A stretch of DNA of 64,000 nucleotides from an uncultured Chitinophagaceae bacterium (lineage in GTDB: Bacteria > Bacteroidota > Bacteroidia > Chitinophagales > Chitinophagaceae), in the NCBI GenBank assembly GCA_937907395.1, contig CALCII010000015.1, positions 210,046 to 274,045 on the forward strand, read 5' to 3'. Shown here one piece after another: positions 1-8,545 of the stretch (the first letter of the stretch is position 1; each line of letters starts with the position of its first letter). Made by a program: the position numbers and the translations under genes. The notes under the pieces are model-generated. The model was not told where the DNA came from and searched no databases. It saw nothing but the letters and a program-made list of their open reading frames with translations.

Positions 1-30
1 ACAGGATACATTGATATAATTCTTTTACAT

Positions 31-59
31 GGTTGACAACCTTAAGAAGGTTGTCAACC
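31..59. repeat. Palindromic repeat, copy 1
   Basis: Perfect inverted repeat with 13-base arms (GGTTGACAACCTT / AAGGTTGTCAACC) around a 3-base AAG centre. A near-identical palindrome lies at 2928-2958, so the two copies bracket the first gene. Both are preceded by similar bases (TTTTACAT and TTTTACAG). Neither arm is followed by a T-run, so an ordinary terminator is less likely than a dispersed REP- or MITE-like element, though it may still end transcripts of the gene left of the window. Confidence 0.8.
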
Positions 60-126
60 CTATGCCGAATTAATTTTAAAATTCAGTTCTTGTTTTGTTA
101 CTTTATAGAATCATTTTTTATATGAA

Positions 127-2898
127 ATGACACTGCAGATGAAATTGTACAGATTCCTTCTACTCTTGCTGTTGCTAACTGTGACACACACACTTTCAGC
201 CCAAACGAAACTGTTACCTCCTGATTACAAAATCAAACAACTTCTTCAGGTAAAGAAATGGTTCAATCCTTCCCCCTACCGGGTTACGACAGTAGACACA
301 ACTGGATTTGGTGGTGAACCGGGGGTTGAATGGGAAAGATCACTTTCCGATTTAGTTACAGGGGGTCGGTATTTCAGCATTTACCGTTTGCTTCAATTAA
401 CCAACGGAAGTTACCTGGCCGCAGGTGACATTTATTTTCCCGACAGTGCTGCTTATGCCTATGTAAAATTCAATCAGGAAGGTAATGTTTTAAACAAAAT
501 AATTTTAAAACATACAACAGAAGACTACCCCTCCGTCTGTGAATCAAATGATTCCGGATGGTATGCGATCTATAAAAGTTTTAAGGATCCAAACGGCAAT
601 TCCGGGTACTACCATACAATCCAGAAATACAACAAAGATGGGATCATAGAATGGCAAAAATTATACAATAATACAAATGCCACATCGGGAGAAGCGATTG
701 TGAGCACAAAAGATGGTGGAGTGATGCTTGCTTACTTCAGGCAATCAGAAGGGAAAGAAATGACATGCTACCAAAATAACATTCAATACGGAGGTGACAC
801 ATATTTCGATAGAATCCATTTACTGAAATTTACCAATACTGGTCAGCTACTTTGGGAAAAAGAGATCTTTCGGCAGGATTACTACAGGCTTGGTGTGTTT
901 TTATTCGGAATGCGTTTATTGAACACAAAAGATGGCTATTTCCTGACAACGAATTACTCCCCCCAAAATCGGGACTCATCATTATGCTGGAATTACAACA
1001 ACAATTTCAGGGACATTTTTATTGGTAAAGTAAGCGAATCAGGTGATTCGTTATTTACAAAACGGATTGGTGGTTCACTGGATGAAATTTTGATTCATGC
1101 ATCTCCTATCGTTGCCGATTCGGGGATTTTGATTTCCGGTTATACCGGATCAAACAATGGAACACTTGCCGGGGTTAAAAATAATACCGACTCGCATGAT
1201 GCCTGGATCGTGAAGTTGAATAATAACGGTGATATTGTATTTAATAAAACTTACAGATACGGAAATAAGCAAACCACATTATTATTGAGCGGTATTGCTT
1301 TGTCTGACTCAGGCTACATTGTTTCAGCATACTCATACAATAATGATGTTGATGGGATAGGAGTTTTAATCAAGATGGATAAAAACGGGCACCCTCTATG
1401 GACTAAACCAAATGCAGTAACTCTCCCTTTTGAAATGCAAGCAAAAGAAAACCATTTATTTTATGTAGCCAGCTCTCTCTTAGAGGAAGATCATGCAGTT
1501 TTTGGGAAACTGGGGCCTTCTGCTTTCATTACAGGATCTGTATTTTACGACTGGAATCAAAATGGAATCAAAGATGCGAATGAAGCATTTTGCAAAAACT
1601 GTATCGTTACTTCCTCCAATTCCGGGTTTACCAGAGGTAGTTCTGCCGGCAATGGATGGTTCCGCAACGATGTACAGCCGGGATCCTATACAACATCGGT
1701 TACGGTGAGCAACAGCAATTATGCAGTATCACCTTTATCACATACTTCCACATTGGATTCATTATTTCAGGGAGACACCATTCATTTTGCTTTGCAGCCT
1801 GTTGCAGATATAAAAGATTTGTCTGTAACAGCCATGGCCATCAACGCAGCACGCCCGGGATTTCCGCTTCAGTATAAAATTAAGCTTAAAAACGAAGGTA
1901 CCACCATCCCTGCTGCTTCGCTTTTTTTAGTAAAAGACAGTCGCATTTCGTTTGTAAGTGCCATTCCTGCTCCAGTAAGAGTAAACGGAGATAGTATCGT
2001 TTGGAATTATTCCGGCTTCCAACCCGAATCTGATTCTGTCATTACAGTTAACCTGAAGGTCAATGCTCCTCCAGCCACTTCTATTGGAGATACATTAAGC
2101 ACAGTGGTTTTTGTAGCTGCCAATACAAGTGATGTGAATCTTGTTAATGATTCGGCAACAGTTCGCCAATTGGTCATTGGCTCGTACGATCCCAACGATA
2201 AGTCAGAAAATTTTGCTGGCAAAATTCCTGTTGCCAAAGTGGCTTCCGGCGACTACATTTACTACCTCATCCGCTTCCAGAACACAGGAACAGATACTGC
2301 TTTTACTGTTGTTGTTTCAGATACACTGGATGCCGGATTAGATTGGCCTAGCTTACAGATGGTGGGGGCCAGTCATACATATCAGTTAACTGTGCAGGAT
2401 CAAAACAAAATAAAGTGGCTTTTCCCGACGATTCATTTACCAGACAGCAACAGGAATGAACCTCTTAGTCACGGTTATATCTTTTTTAGAATACGCCCCA
2501 AACAAAATCTTAAAAGTGGCGATGTTGTAAATAATAAAGCTTTTATCTATTTTGATTACAATCTGCCTGTGATCACCAACCAGGTATCCAGCACAGTTGT
2601 TTCAGAAAAAATCACAGCTGTTCCTTCATTTATAGTAAGCGCAGCAGGCATCCGATTATATCCCAACCCATCTACTGGAAATATAACTGTTGGTCTCAAT
2701 GGTGCCAAAGCCGGAGATTTTCAATACCAGATCATCGATGGAAACGGACGAATTGTTTTATCAAAAAAAGCGACCATTACTGCAGCTGCTGAACAGCATT
2801 CTTTTCAGTTGAATATCGCTGGTCTTCATACCGGAGTTTATTGGTTGTCCATTACACAGAAAAATAAAAGATGGGGACAACAACTGATAGTTCAATAG
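127..2898 (+). CDS. T9SS type A sorting domain surface protein
   Basis: Large secreted protein of 923 residues. A signal peptide (hydrophobic Leu run, then SAQ) is followed by about 440 residues of repeated beta-rich sequence with recurring DGG/DSGY and W-xK motifs, which looks like a propeller. Around residue 466 an SdrD_B-like segment begins (GSVFYDWNQNGIKD). A DUF11-like domain follows, and then from about residue 685 the GSYDPNDK...NTGTDTA module common before T9SS tails. The last 80 residues (IRLYPNPSTGN ... QQLIVQ) are a type A T9SS sorting domain, so export across the outer membrane and cell-surface attachment are expected. Start: ATG at 127, but the ATG at 139 (MKLYRF) gives a more typical signal peptide. 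The ligand or function is not recognisable. The gene is bracketed by two copies of a palindromic repeat. Confidence 0.9.
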   Translation: MTLQMKLYRFLLLLLLLTVTHTLSAQTKLLPPDYKIKQLLQVKKWFNPSPYRVTTVDTTGFGGEPGVEWERSLSDLVTGGRYFSIYRLLQLTNGSYLAAGDIYFPDSAAYAYVKFNQEGNVLNKIILKHTTEDYPSVCESNDSGWYAIYKSFKDPNGNSGYYHTIQKYNKDGIIEWQKLYNNTNATSGEAIVSTKDGGVMLAYFRQSEGKEMTCYQNNIQYGGDTYFDRIHLLKFTNTGQLLWEKEIFRQDYYRLGVFLFGMRLLNTKDGYFLTTNYSPQNRDSSLCWNYNNNFRDIFIGKVSESGDSLFTKRIGGSLDEILIHASPIVADSGILISGYTGSNNGTLAGVKNNTDSHDAWIVKLNNNGDIVFNKTYRYGNKQTTLLLSGIALSDSGYIVSAYSYNNDVDGIGVLIKMDKNGHPLWTKPNAVTLPFEMQAKENHLFYVASSLLEEDHAVFGKLGPSAFITGSVFYDWNQNGIKDANEAFCKNCIVTSSNSGFTRGSSAGNGWFRNDVQPGSYTTSVTVSNSNYAVSPLSHTSTLDSLFQGDTIHFALQPVADIKDLSVTAMAINAARPGFPLQYKIKLKNEGTTIPAASLFLVKDSRISFVSAIPAPVRVNGDSIVWNYSGFQPESDSVITVNLKVNAPPATSIGDTLSTVVFVAANTSDVNLVNDSATVRQLVIGSYDPNDKSENFAGKIPVAKVASGDYIYYLIRFQNTGTDTAFTVVVSDTLDAGLDWPSLQMVGASHTYQLTVQDQNKIKWLFPTIHLPDSNRNEPLSHGYIFFRIRPKQNLKSGDVVNNKAFIYFDYNLPVITNQVSSTVVSEKITAVPSFIVSAAGIRLYPNPSTGNITVGLNGAKAGDFQYQIIDGNGRIVLSKKATITAAAEQHSFQLNIAGLHTGVYWLSITQKNKRWGQQLIVQ

Positions 2899-2927
2899 TT
2901 TCCGCAATAAGCTCATTCTATTTTACA

Positions 2928-2958
2928 GGATTGACAACCTTTAGAAGGTTGTCAATCC
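2928..2958. repeat. Palindromic repeat, copy 2
   Basis: Perfect inverted repeat with 14-base arms (GGATTGACAACCTT / AAGGTTGTCAATCC) and a 3-base TAG centre. It differs from copy 1 (31-59) only by compensated changes at the arm ends and in the centre, so pairing is conserved. It sits between two convergent genes, where a bidirectional terminator would be useful, but it lacks a T-tract. Confidence 0.8.
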
Positions 2959-3022
2959 TAAGTCCCAATAAACGGCTTTTCTTTCTTTTAAATTCCATCT
3001 TCTCACTTCTAACTTCTTTATC

Positions 3023-4762
3023 TTACCTCCCCTTCACAAACCCCACGCTCCTCAAATGAAATCCGCCTTTCACCACATTCAACCGTATCACCTGTTCGCC
3101 TTTCTTTAAATGGATCGGTTTTGCAAAAGGAATAATTTGCCAACGTGTCAAAGGCGGTACAGCTAATTCTTCGGTTGAAGAACCATCAACAGTTACTGTT
3201 ACAACACCACCTTCTTTTTCTGCACGCAAATCCAGTGCAACCATATAATTCCCTTCTTCTGCAACATTGATGGTGTATTGCATCCACTCACCCGCAACTG
3301 TATGACTAACGAAATATTGTTCTTCAGAATACCCGATATCAACTCCATCATTGCGATATATATGTCCACGGTTGCCATCTGTTTCCACACCGGGTGTGTA
3401 TTGATACCTGGATGAATCCGTATCATAGTACGCATACCGCTGTCGTCCCATATCATAATCCACCGCCAGTACAATGGTGGAGGCACCGGTAATCAAATGC
3501 TGCTTAAAAGGCTTGGTTGTTGTTTGCTGCACCTGCCTTATCATGGCATCCACCACATCAGGATGATAGATATTATTTTCAATCTTAAGGTTTTCCAACA
3601 ATTGTTGCAGAATGGTCCATGCTTCAGCAGCAGATGGTTTAGTTCCCTCTCCCTTCCAATAGCTCAGCAGTTTGTCATATCCTTCCGGTTGTTTGATTTC
3701 AAGCGGATTATTACATCCCATTTTCTTCAACTGCCACCAGGCCCATCCAATCTGTTTTCCCTCCACCAAACCAATGGCTTCTGTGAACCAGGTGTTGGAA
3801 TTTTCGCCCGACTCACCCAACCATAACGGAATTTTATATTGATCCCTCAATTTGAGGAAATAAGAAATGGAAGCTTCATTATTAAAGTTGCCATACTTAT
3901 GAAAACTCAGCACCATATTCTTGTCCCATGGTGGCAACACGCCTCTGTAATTATTTCCAAATCCGTTTCCTTCAATAATAATGATGTGTTTTTTATCAAC
4001 GGAACGTATGGCATTGGTAATGTTGATGAGTAATTCCTTGAGCGGTGCATTTTTATTTTCGGCAATACCCCTGAAATCTTTTTTCGGATCTTCAAACCCC
4101 CAATTAGGTTCATTGATGATGTCATAACCACCAATCCATGGTTCATTGCGGTAACGTTCGGCCAGTTTTTTCCAGAGTGCAACGGTTTTATCTCTGTTTG
4201 CTTTGCTTTCCCACAAAGAAGGCTCTTTGGGATTGCGGTCAGAAATCGGAAGATCATTTCCTTGTCCGCCCGGCGCTGCATGTAAATCCAATATGAGATA
4301 AATTTTATTCGCCCTGCACCAGCTGAGCAAACTATCAGTGAGTTCAAATCCTGTTTTCAACCAGGTTTGTTTTCCTTTCACCGGTTCTTTACTCACAGGT
4401 AAGGTATAGAGGTTGTAATGCATGGGTAAGCGAATGGAATTAAATCCCCATGCTGCTAATGAATCAATATCTCTTTTTGTAGTGTGATAGCTAAGCCAGC
4501 GGTTATAAAATTCAGCGGCTTTTTCTTCGCCCACCACATCCACAATTTTTTCACGAATGCGGTATTGTTGTCCAAGGTTTGATACATGAAACATATACCC
4601 TTCCTGCAACATCCAGCCTCCCAGCCCCATGCCACGTAAAATGACCGGCTCGTTTTGCTCATTGACGATCTGTGTTCCTTTCGTTCGCAGAAACTGAGCG
4701 TTGGCAGAATGATGGATAAAGAAAACTAACAGGCAGGCAATGGATAACTTGGAGAAATTCAT
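3023..4762 (-). CDS. Secreted GH5-family glycosidase with C-terminal carbohydrate-binding module
   Basis: A 579-residue secreted enzyme with a signal peptide ending near ANAQ. The catalytic domain shows GH5 (cellulase-fold) hallmarks: the RGMGLGGW N-terminal motif, the HAAPGG loop at about 161, the acid/base Glu at about 218 in DIINEPN, and the nucleophile Glu at about 317 in WLGESGEN. From about residue 430 to the end a beta-sandwich segment (GEWMQYTINV, GNYMVALDLRA, LKKGEQVIRLNV) resembles a CBM6/CBM35 module. It should hydrolyse beta-linked glucans or related polysaccharides outside the inner membrane; the exact substrate cannot be told from sequence. It stands alone, with no SusC/SusD genes beside it. 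It has no obvious T9SS tail, so a periplasmic or Sec-released location is likely. Confidence 0.88.
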   Translation of the reverse strand: MNFSKLSIACLLVFFIHHSANAQFLRTKGTQIVNEQNEPVILRGMGLGGWMLQEGYMFHVSNLGQQYRIREKIVDVVGEEKAAEFYNRWLSYHTTKRDIDSLAAWGFNSIRLPMHYNLYTLPVSKEPVKGKQTWLKTGFELTDSLLSWCRANKIYLILDLHAAPGGQGNDLPISDRNPKEPSLWESKANRDKTVALWKKLAERYRNEPWIGGYDIINEPNWGFEDPKKDFRGIAENKNAPLKELLINITNAIRSVDKKHIIIIEGNGFGNNYRGVLPPWDKNMVLSFHKYGNFNNEASISYFLKLRDQYKIPLWLGESGENSNTWFTEAIGLVEGKQIGWAWWQLKKMGCNNPLEIKQPEGYDKLLSYWKGEGTKPSAAEAWTILQQLLENLKIENNIYHPDVVDAMIRQVQQTTTKPFKQHLITGASTIVLAVDYDMGRQRYAYYDTDSSRYQYTPGVETDGNRGHIYRNDGVDIGYSEEQYFVSHTVAGEWMQYTINVAEEGNYMVALDLRAEKEGGVVTVTVDGSSTEELAVPPLTRWQIIPFAKPIHLKKGEQVIRLNVVKGGFHLRSVGFVKGR

Positions 4763-4836
4763 ACTTCAAAAATGTTCTCTAAGTTACTGCAATTCATGTT
4801 TGCCGGTTTTCCGTTCATGAAATTTATAAATCAACA

Positions 4837-4854
4837 AAGCCCCTTTCGGGGCTT
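4837..4854 (-). terminator. Hairpin downstream of the charged-repeat protein gene
   Basis: On the minus strand GAAGCCCC-GAAA-GGGGCTTTG forms a GC-rich stem closed by a GNRA-type tetraloop. It lies 35 bases after the stop codon at 4889. The T-tract is short, so this is a moderate-strength terminator or 3'-end hairpin. Confidence 0.6.
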
Positions 4855-4888
4855 CATTGATTCTATCAATCTTTATGAACAAAGAATT

Positions 4889-5239
4889 TTAAATGCCGTT
4901 CTTACGGTCTCTGCGGTTTTCACGACGATCACGACGGTCTTCTTTATGATCTCTTTTATCTTCACGCTTATCTCTCACATCTTCACGCTTGTCACGCTTA
5001 TCTTCAATTTTATCTCTTCGTCCGCCTTCGTGTTTGGCATCCCGTTTGTCTTCCCGCTTATCTCTTACATCTTCACGTTTGTCATGTACGTCTTCTTTTT
5101 TATCCCGTACATCTTCTCTGCGGTCAACACGGTTTTCAACACGATCGGCTCTTTTACGCCTCTGCTGGGCAGCAGCTTCGGTGCTGTTCATCAGTATAAA
5201 AGCAACGGCCATAACTGATAATAAAAGCAATTTCTTCAT
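4889..5239 (-). CDS. Secreted, highly charged repeat protein
   Basis: A 116-residue protein. A clear signal peptide (MKKLLLLSVMAVAFILMNSTEAAAQ) is followed by about 90 residues made almost only of Arg, Lys, Asp, Glu and His, with a recurring hexad such as VRDKRED; DKRED occurs four times. No known catalytic domain is visible. The alternating charges suggest a long single helix or disordered polyampholyte in the periplasm. The other strand also has a long open frame (4772-5218) rich in Phe/Ile/Ser, which is the complement of the charged codons and is not believed. Function unknown. A hairpin terminator follows the gene. Confidence 0.8.
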   Translation of the reverse strand: MKKLLLLSVMAVAFILMNSTEAAAQQRRKRADRVENRVDRREDVRDKKEDVHDKREDVRDKREDKRDAKHEGGRRDKIEDKRDKREDVRDKREDKRDHKEDRRDRRENRRDRKNGI

Positions 5240-5335
5240 GGTTGGTGATTTATGGAAAGATAGACGTTGAGTTGAGCCAATGGTTTAATGCGGTATAAAA
5301 AAACATCTTATTTTCACAGTTCAACAGTTTGCCAC

Positions 5336-6373
5336 ATGCTCAACAGACGTTCCTTCCTTCAACTTACCGGTTTATCGGCCCTCTCATTTACCAATCGTTC
5401 AATGGCTTCAAACATAGGTGGTACAAAGGGACCCATTGTGATTTCCACCTGGGCTCCCAATGTAAAAGCCAATGCAGAAGCATGGAAAATTTTATCAGCC
5501 GGAGGAAGAGCACTGGATGCTGTGGAAGCCGGTGTGATGATTCCCGAAGCCGATCCCAGCGATACCAGTGTGGGCTATGGAGGGTTGCCCGATCGTGATG
5601 GAAAAGTAACCGTTGATTCCTGTATCATGGATGAATTTGGCAATTGCGGTGCGGTTATGTTCCTGGAAGAGATATTGCATCCCATCAAAGTAGCACGGTT
5701 GGTGATGGAACAAACACCCCATGTGCAATTGGTGGGCGAAGGCGCTTTACAGTTTGCATTAAGCAAAGGATTTACCCGGCAAAACCTGCTCACACCTGAA
5801 AGCAAGAAAGCATGGAGAGAATGGTTGAAAACATCCAACTACGATCCCAACCGAACAGTCAATGAACTGGAGAATAAAACCAAACAACAGGAAAACAAAC
5901 AGGAACCGGATTTATATCCATGGCCTTCTGCCATACTCAATCATGACACCATTGGTATGATTGCACTGGACGCAAAAGGTACCATCAGCGGTGCCTGCAG
6001 CACCAGTGGCATGGCGTTTAAAATGCGGGGACGTGTAGGCGATTCTCCCATCATTGGCGCCGGTTTGTTTGTGGACAATGAAGTAGGTGCTGCCACATCA
6101 ACCGGACTGGGGGAAGAAATTATCAAAGTGTGTGGATCTCATACGGTGGTGGAAATGATGCGGCATGGTGCTTCTCCGGAAGAAGCCTGCAAGGAAGCAG
6201 TGAGACGCATTATCAAAAACAATGGCGCCAAAGCAAAAGATGTTCAGGCAGGTTTTATTGCCATCAATAAAAAAGGGGAATATGGCGGATTTGCTATTCG
6301 TCCGAATTTTTCATTTGCTATCAGAACTAATGACGGTGAAAAAGTGGTACAATCTAAAAGCTGGTTTTCATGA
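5336..6373 (+). CDS. Glycosylasparaginase, N4-(beta-N-acetylglucosaminyl)-L-asparaginase family
   Basis: Ntn-hydrolase of 345 residues from the chosen ATG at 5336; an in-frame ATG at 5288 would add 16 residues in front of the export signal. The N-terminus MLNRRSFLQLTG is a twin-arginine signal, so the enzyme should be exported folded. The autoproteolytic site HD-TIGM is visible with the catalytic Thr at about 205, preceded by a long charged linker. The STGLGEE and GACSTSGMAFK motifs also match the family. The family cleaves the GlcNAc-Asn bond of glycoasparagines. The 3' end overlaps the next gene by ATGA, so it is translationally coupled to cutC. Members that act as plain asparaginases exist, so the substrate is an inference. 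Confidence 0.9.
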   Translation: MLNRRSFLQLTGLSALSFTNRSMASNIGGTKGPIVISTWAPNVKANAEAWKILSAGGRALDAVEAGVMIPEADPSDTSVGYGGLPDRDGKVTVDSCIMDEFGNCGAVMFLEEILHPIKVARLVMEQTPHVQLVGEGALQFALSKGFTRQNLLTPESKKAWREWLKTSNYDPNRTVNELENKTKQQENKQEPDLYPWPSAILNHDTIGMIALDAKGTISGACSTSGMAFKMRGRVGDSPIIGAGLFVDNEVGAATSTGLGEEIIKVCGSHTVVEMMRHGASPEEACKEAVRRIIKNNGAKAKDVQAGFIAINKKGEYGGFAIRPNFSFAIRTNDGEKVVQSKSWFS

Positions 6374-7095
6374 ATTATCAATTAGAAGTGATTGCTTTCT
6401 CTGCTGAAAGTTGTACAGCTATTGAAATAAGCGGCGCACAACGTATTGAGTTATGCGATAATCCGGCAGAAGGTGGCACTACTCCTTCTTATGGCATGAT
6501 CCGTAAAGCCCGTTCCCTGGTAAACATTGAACTCTACCCTATGATTCGTCCACGTGGCGGTGATTTTCTGTATACAGATGATGAGTTTGAAATCATGAAA
6601 GCAGATATCCGCACCTGCAAAGAGCTGGGTTGTGATGGTGTGGTGATTGGTTTACTCAACAGCGATGGTACGGTGGATGCCGATCGTTGCAAACGATTAA
6701 CCGATCTGGCTTATCCGATGGGCGTTACCTTTCACCGTGCATTTGACCGGACAAGGGAGGCGAAAGAAGCAATGGAAGCAATTATCAACTGCGGCTGTGA
6801 ACGAATCCTCACCTCTGGCTTACGGCCAACCGCAACCGAAGGAGCTGGCCTGATAGCTGAATTGGTAAAAGCAGCCGACGAACGTATTATCATCATGCCG
6901 GGCAGTGGCATCCGCAGTAACAATATTGCAGCACTGGTACAGGAAACCGGGGCGGTGGAATTCCACACATCAGCAAGAATACAAAAGTCATCCCTGATGG
7001 GCTATCAGAATCCGTTCATGAACGACTCGTTTCAAACAGTTGTTGCAGATACAACAGAAATTAAAGCAATCGTTTCAATTTTGCAGAAATTATAA
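6370..7095 (+). CDS. cutC: CutC family protein
   Basis: TIM-barrel protein of 241 residues. Family motifs are visible: AQRIELCDNPAEGGTTPS near residue 25, the RPRGGDF loop near 57, VTFHRAFDRT near 120, RILTSG near 140 and MPGSGIR near 178. CutC was named for copper homeostasis in E. coli, but its biochemical role is unsettled. Its start overlaps the glycosylasparaginase stop by four bases, so the two should be co-translated. It meets the next gene tail to tail with a 6-base overlap. The neighbourhood suggests a role in glycan or aminosugar breakdown rather than copper. Confidence 0.93.
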   Translation: MNYQLEVIAFSAESCTAIEISGAQRIELCDNPAEGGTTPSYGMIRKARSLVNIELYPMIRPRGGDFLYTDDEFEIMKADIRTCKELGCDGVVIGLLNSDGTVDADRCKRLTDLAYPMGVTFHRAFDRTREAKEAMEAIINCGCERILTSGLRPTATEGAGLIAELVKAADERIIIMPGSGIRSNNIAALVQETGAVEFHTSARIQKSSLMGYQNPFMNDSFQTVVADTTEIKAIVSILQKL

Positions 7096-8154
7096 CTGGA
7101 AAAACGCTTTCACCCATTCGTTCCATAACGTTTCTTTTTCCAACACATGTTTTAATAAAGTGACCTGGTTTTTTGCCCGGTTGTAATTGTGCAGTTCATA
7201 TCGTGCACCGTAGTAAGAATCATTATTGAGAAAGTCTGTGAGGAAACGCAATGCCTGCATATAAATCATCAGCTCACCTGATTGCACAAAAGCAGCTTTT
7301 TCATTCATTGTCAATTCCTCTCCCATCTCACTGCCAAACCCTTGCAGGATGGCTTTAAAGTACTCATCCCTTGCTTCAATGAAATCAAGATTGGTTTCTT
7401 CTTCACTCACAGGCGATAAATAAGTACGCATCATATCCCCCACATCGCTGAAAAAATATCCGGGCATGATGGTATCCAGGTCAATCACTGCAATAGCATG
7501 ATTCTGCTGATCAAACAATACATTGCTGATCTTGGTATCGTGATGCATCACCCGTTTCTTCCAGCTGCCTTCGTGTACTGACGTTTGAAATAACTCTACA
7601 AGGAAACTGTATTGTTTTAAAAATTCGATTTCTTTTGCAGCTATATCAATCCGTTGCCTGTTTCCTTTGGCAAGTGAATCTGTAAACTGTTGATAGCGGT
7701 ACGACAGGTTGTGAAAACCGGGGATGGTAATTATTAACTGATCCGGATCAACACCCTTCAATAATTTCACAAATCTTCCAAACTGTTGAGCAGCTTTGAA
7801 TGCCAATGATGGGTCCTTCAGCACATCCACTGTATGCGACCCTTCCATATACGGAAATATGCGCCAGTAACCGCTCTCATCTGCATACATTGTTTTTTGA
7901 AAACGGTTCACCACCGGTGCTATGAATAAATAATCAGGGTGATGATGCTGTAAATAGCTGCTTACGATTTCAATATTTGTTTCAATAGCATCCGGCTGTT
8001 GAAACACTTTATCATTGATTCGTTGAAGAATCAGTTTGTGTCCGGGTGTTTCAATCATCCACGTATGATTGATCAACCCTGTACCAATAGGTTCTACAAT
8101 ACAGGAATCCGGCGATAAAGAGTAAGCATCAAAAACCGCTGCAGGAATGATCAT
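7090..8154 (-). CDS. APH-family phosphotransferase, sugar-kinase-like (NahK-like)
   Basis: Kinase of 354 residues with the aminoglycoside-phosphotransferase/choline-kinase fold. Visible motifs are TGLINHTW in the nucleotide loop, the catalytic HHDTKISNVLFD (Asp at about 206, Asn at about 211), and the metal-binding VIDLDT (about 225-227). The ATG at 8154 is preferred over an upstream TTG at 8172. Relatives include N-acetylhexosamine 1-kinases and homoserine-kinase-like proteins; the substrate cannot be fixed from sequence. It is convergent with glycosylasparaginase-cutC and overlaps cutC by six bases, so a GlcNAc-related substrate is an attractive guess. Confidence 0.8.
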   Translation of the reverse strand: MIIPAAVFDAYSLSPDSCIVEPIGTGLINHTWMIETPGHKLILQRINDKVFQQPDAIETNIEIVSSYLQHHHPDYLFIAPVVNRFQKTMYADESGYWRIFPYMEGSHTVDVLKDPSLAFKAAQQFGRFVKLLKGVDPDQLIITIPGFHNLSYRYQQFTDSLAKGNRQRIDIAAKEIEFLKQYSFLVELFQTSVHEGSWKKRVMHHDTKISNVLFDQQNHAIAVIDLDTIMPGYFFSDVGDMMRTYLSPVSEEETNLDFIEARDEYFKAILQGFGSEMGEELTMNEKAAFVQSGELMIYMQALRFLTDFLNNDSYYGARYELHNYNRAKNQVTLLKHVLEKETLWNEWVKAFFQL

Positions 8155-8177
8155 GTTTCTAAGATAAGGCAATCCAT

Positions 8178-8207
8178 AAAAAAAAGGCGCAACGATCTGT
8201 TGCGCCT
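8178..8207 (-). terminator. Rho-independent terminator of the YtxH gene
   Basis: On the minus strand the stem AGGCGCAAC / GTTGCGCCT has nine perfect pairs and a five-base loop, followed by eight T. It lies 23 bases beyond the YtxH stop codon. Confidence 0.88.
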
Positions 8208-8229
8208 CTCCTGTCCTGAAAATCCAATC

Positions 8230-8433
8230 CTACATTTCCATCACCTCTTTTTCTTTCATGTCAAATTTTGCTTTACCGTTTTTCCATCCCTCCTTAACTT
8301 TTTCGGAGAATTTAGTTCCGTTATCAGCAATTTTTTTACGCAGGTCTTTTCCTTTTTCGGGTGCCAGCAACATACCGGCGGCCACACCTGCAGCTGCAGC
8401 CACTACCAACCCGATGATGTATTTCATTTTCAT
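8230..8433 (-). CDS. YtxH domain-containing protein
   Basis: Small protein of 67 residues. A single glycine/alanine-rich membrane segment (IIGLVVAAAAGVAAGMLLAP) is followed by the family motif APEKGKDLRKKI and a charged amphipathic tail. The length is typical of short YtxH proteins, which are membrane-anchored, often stress-related and of unclear function. It has its own terminator. Confidence 0.85.
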   Translation of the reverse strand: MKMKYIIGLVVAAAAGVAAGMLLAPEKGKDLRKKIADNGTKFSEKVKEGWKNGKAKFDMKEKEVMEM

Positions 8434-8545
8434 ATCAAAAGCTTTTAAATGAAGAATCCAATCGCATATGGAATTTACAACCGGTTTGCACGGATTTCAA
8501 TGATCTGCATCATGATTCCGGGCTTTAACATTCTGAATACAAAAC

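Noticed and set aside
4772..5218. Plus-strand open frame of 148 codons with membrane-like Phe/Ile/Val repeats
   Set aside because: It is the complement of the charged codons of the minus-strand repeat protein, which has a clear signal peptide and a downstream terminator.
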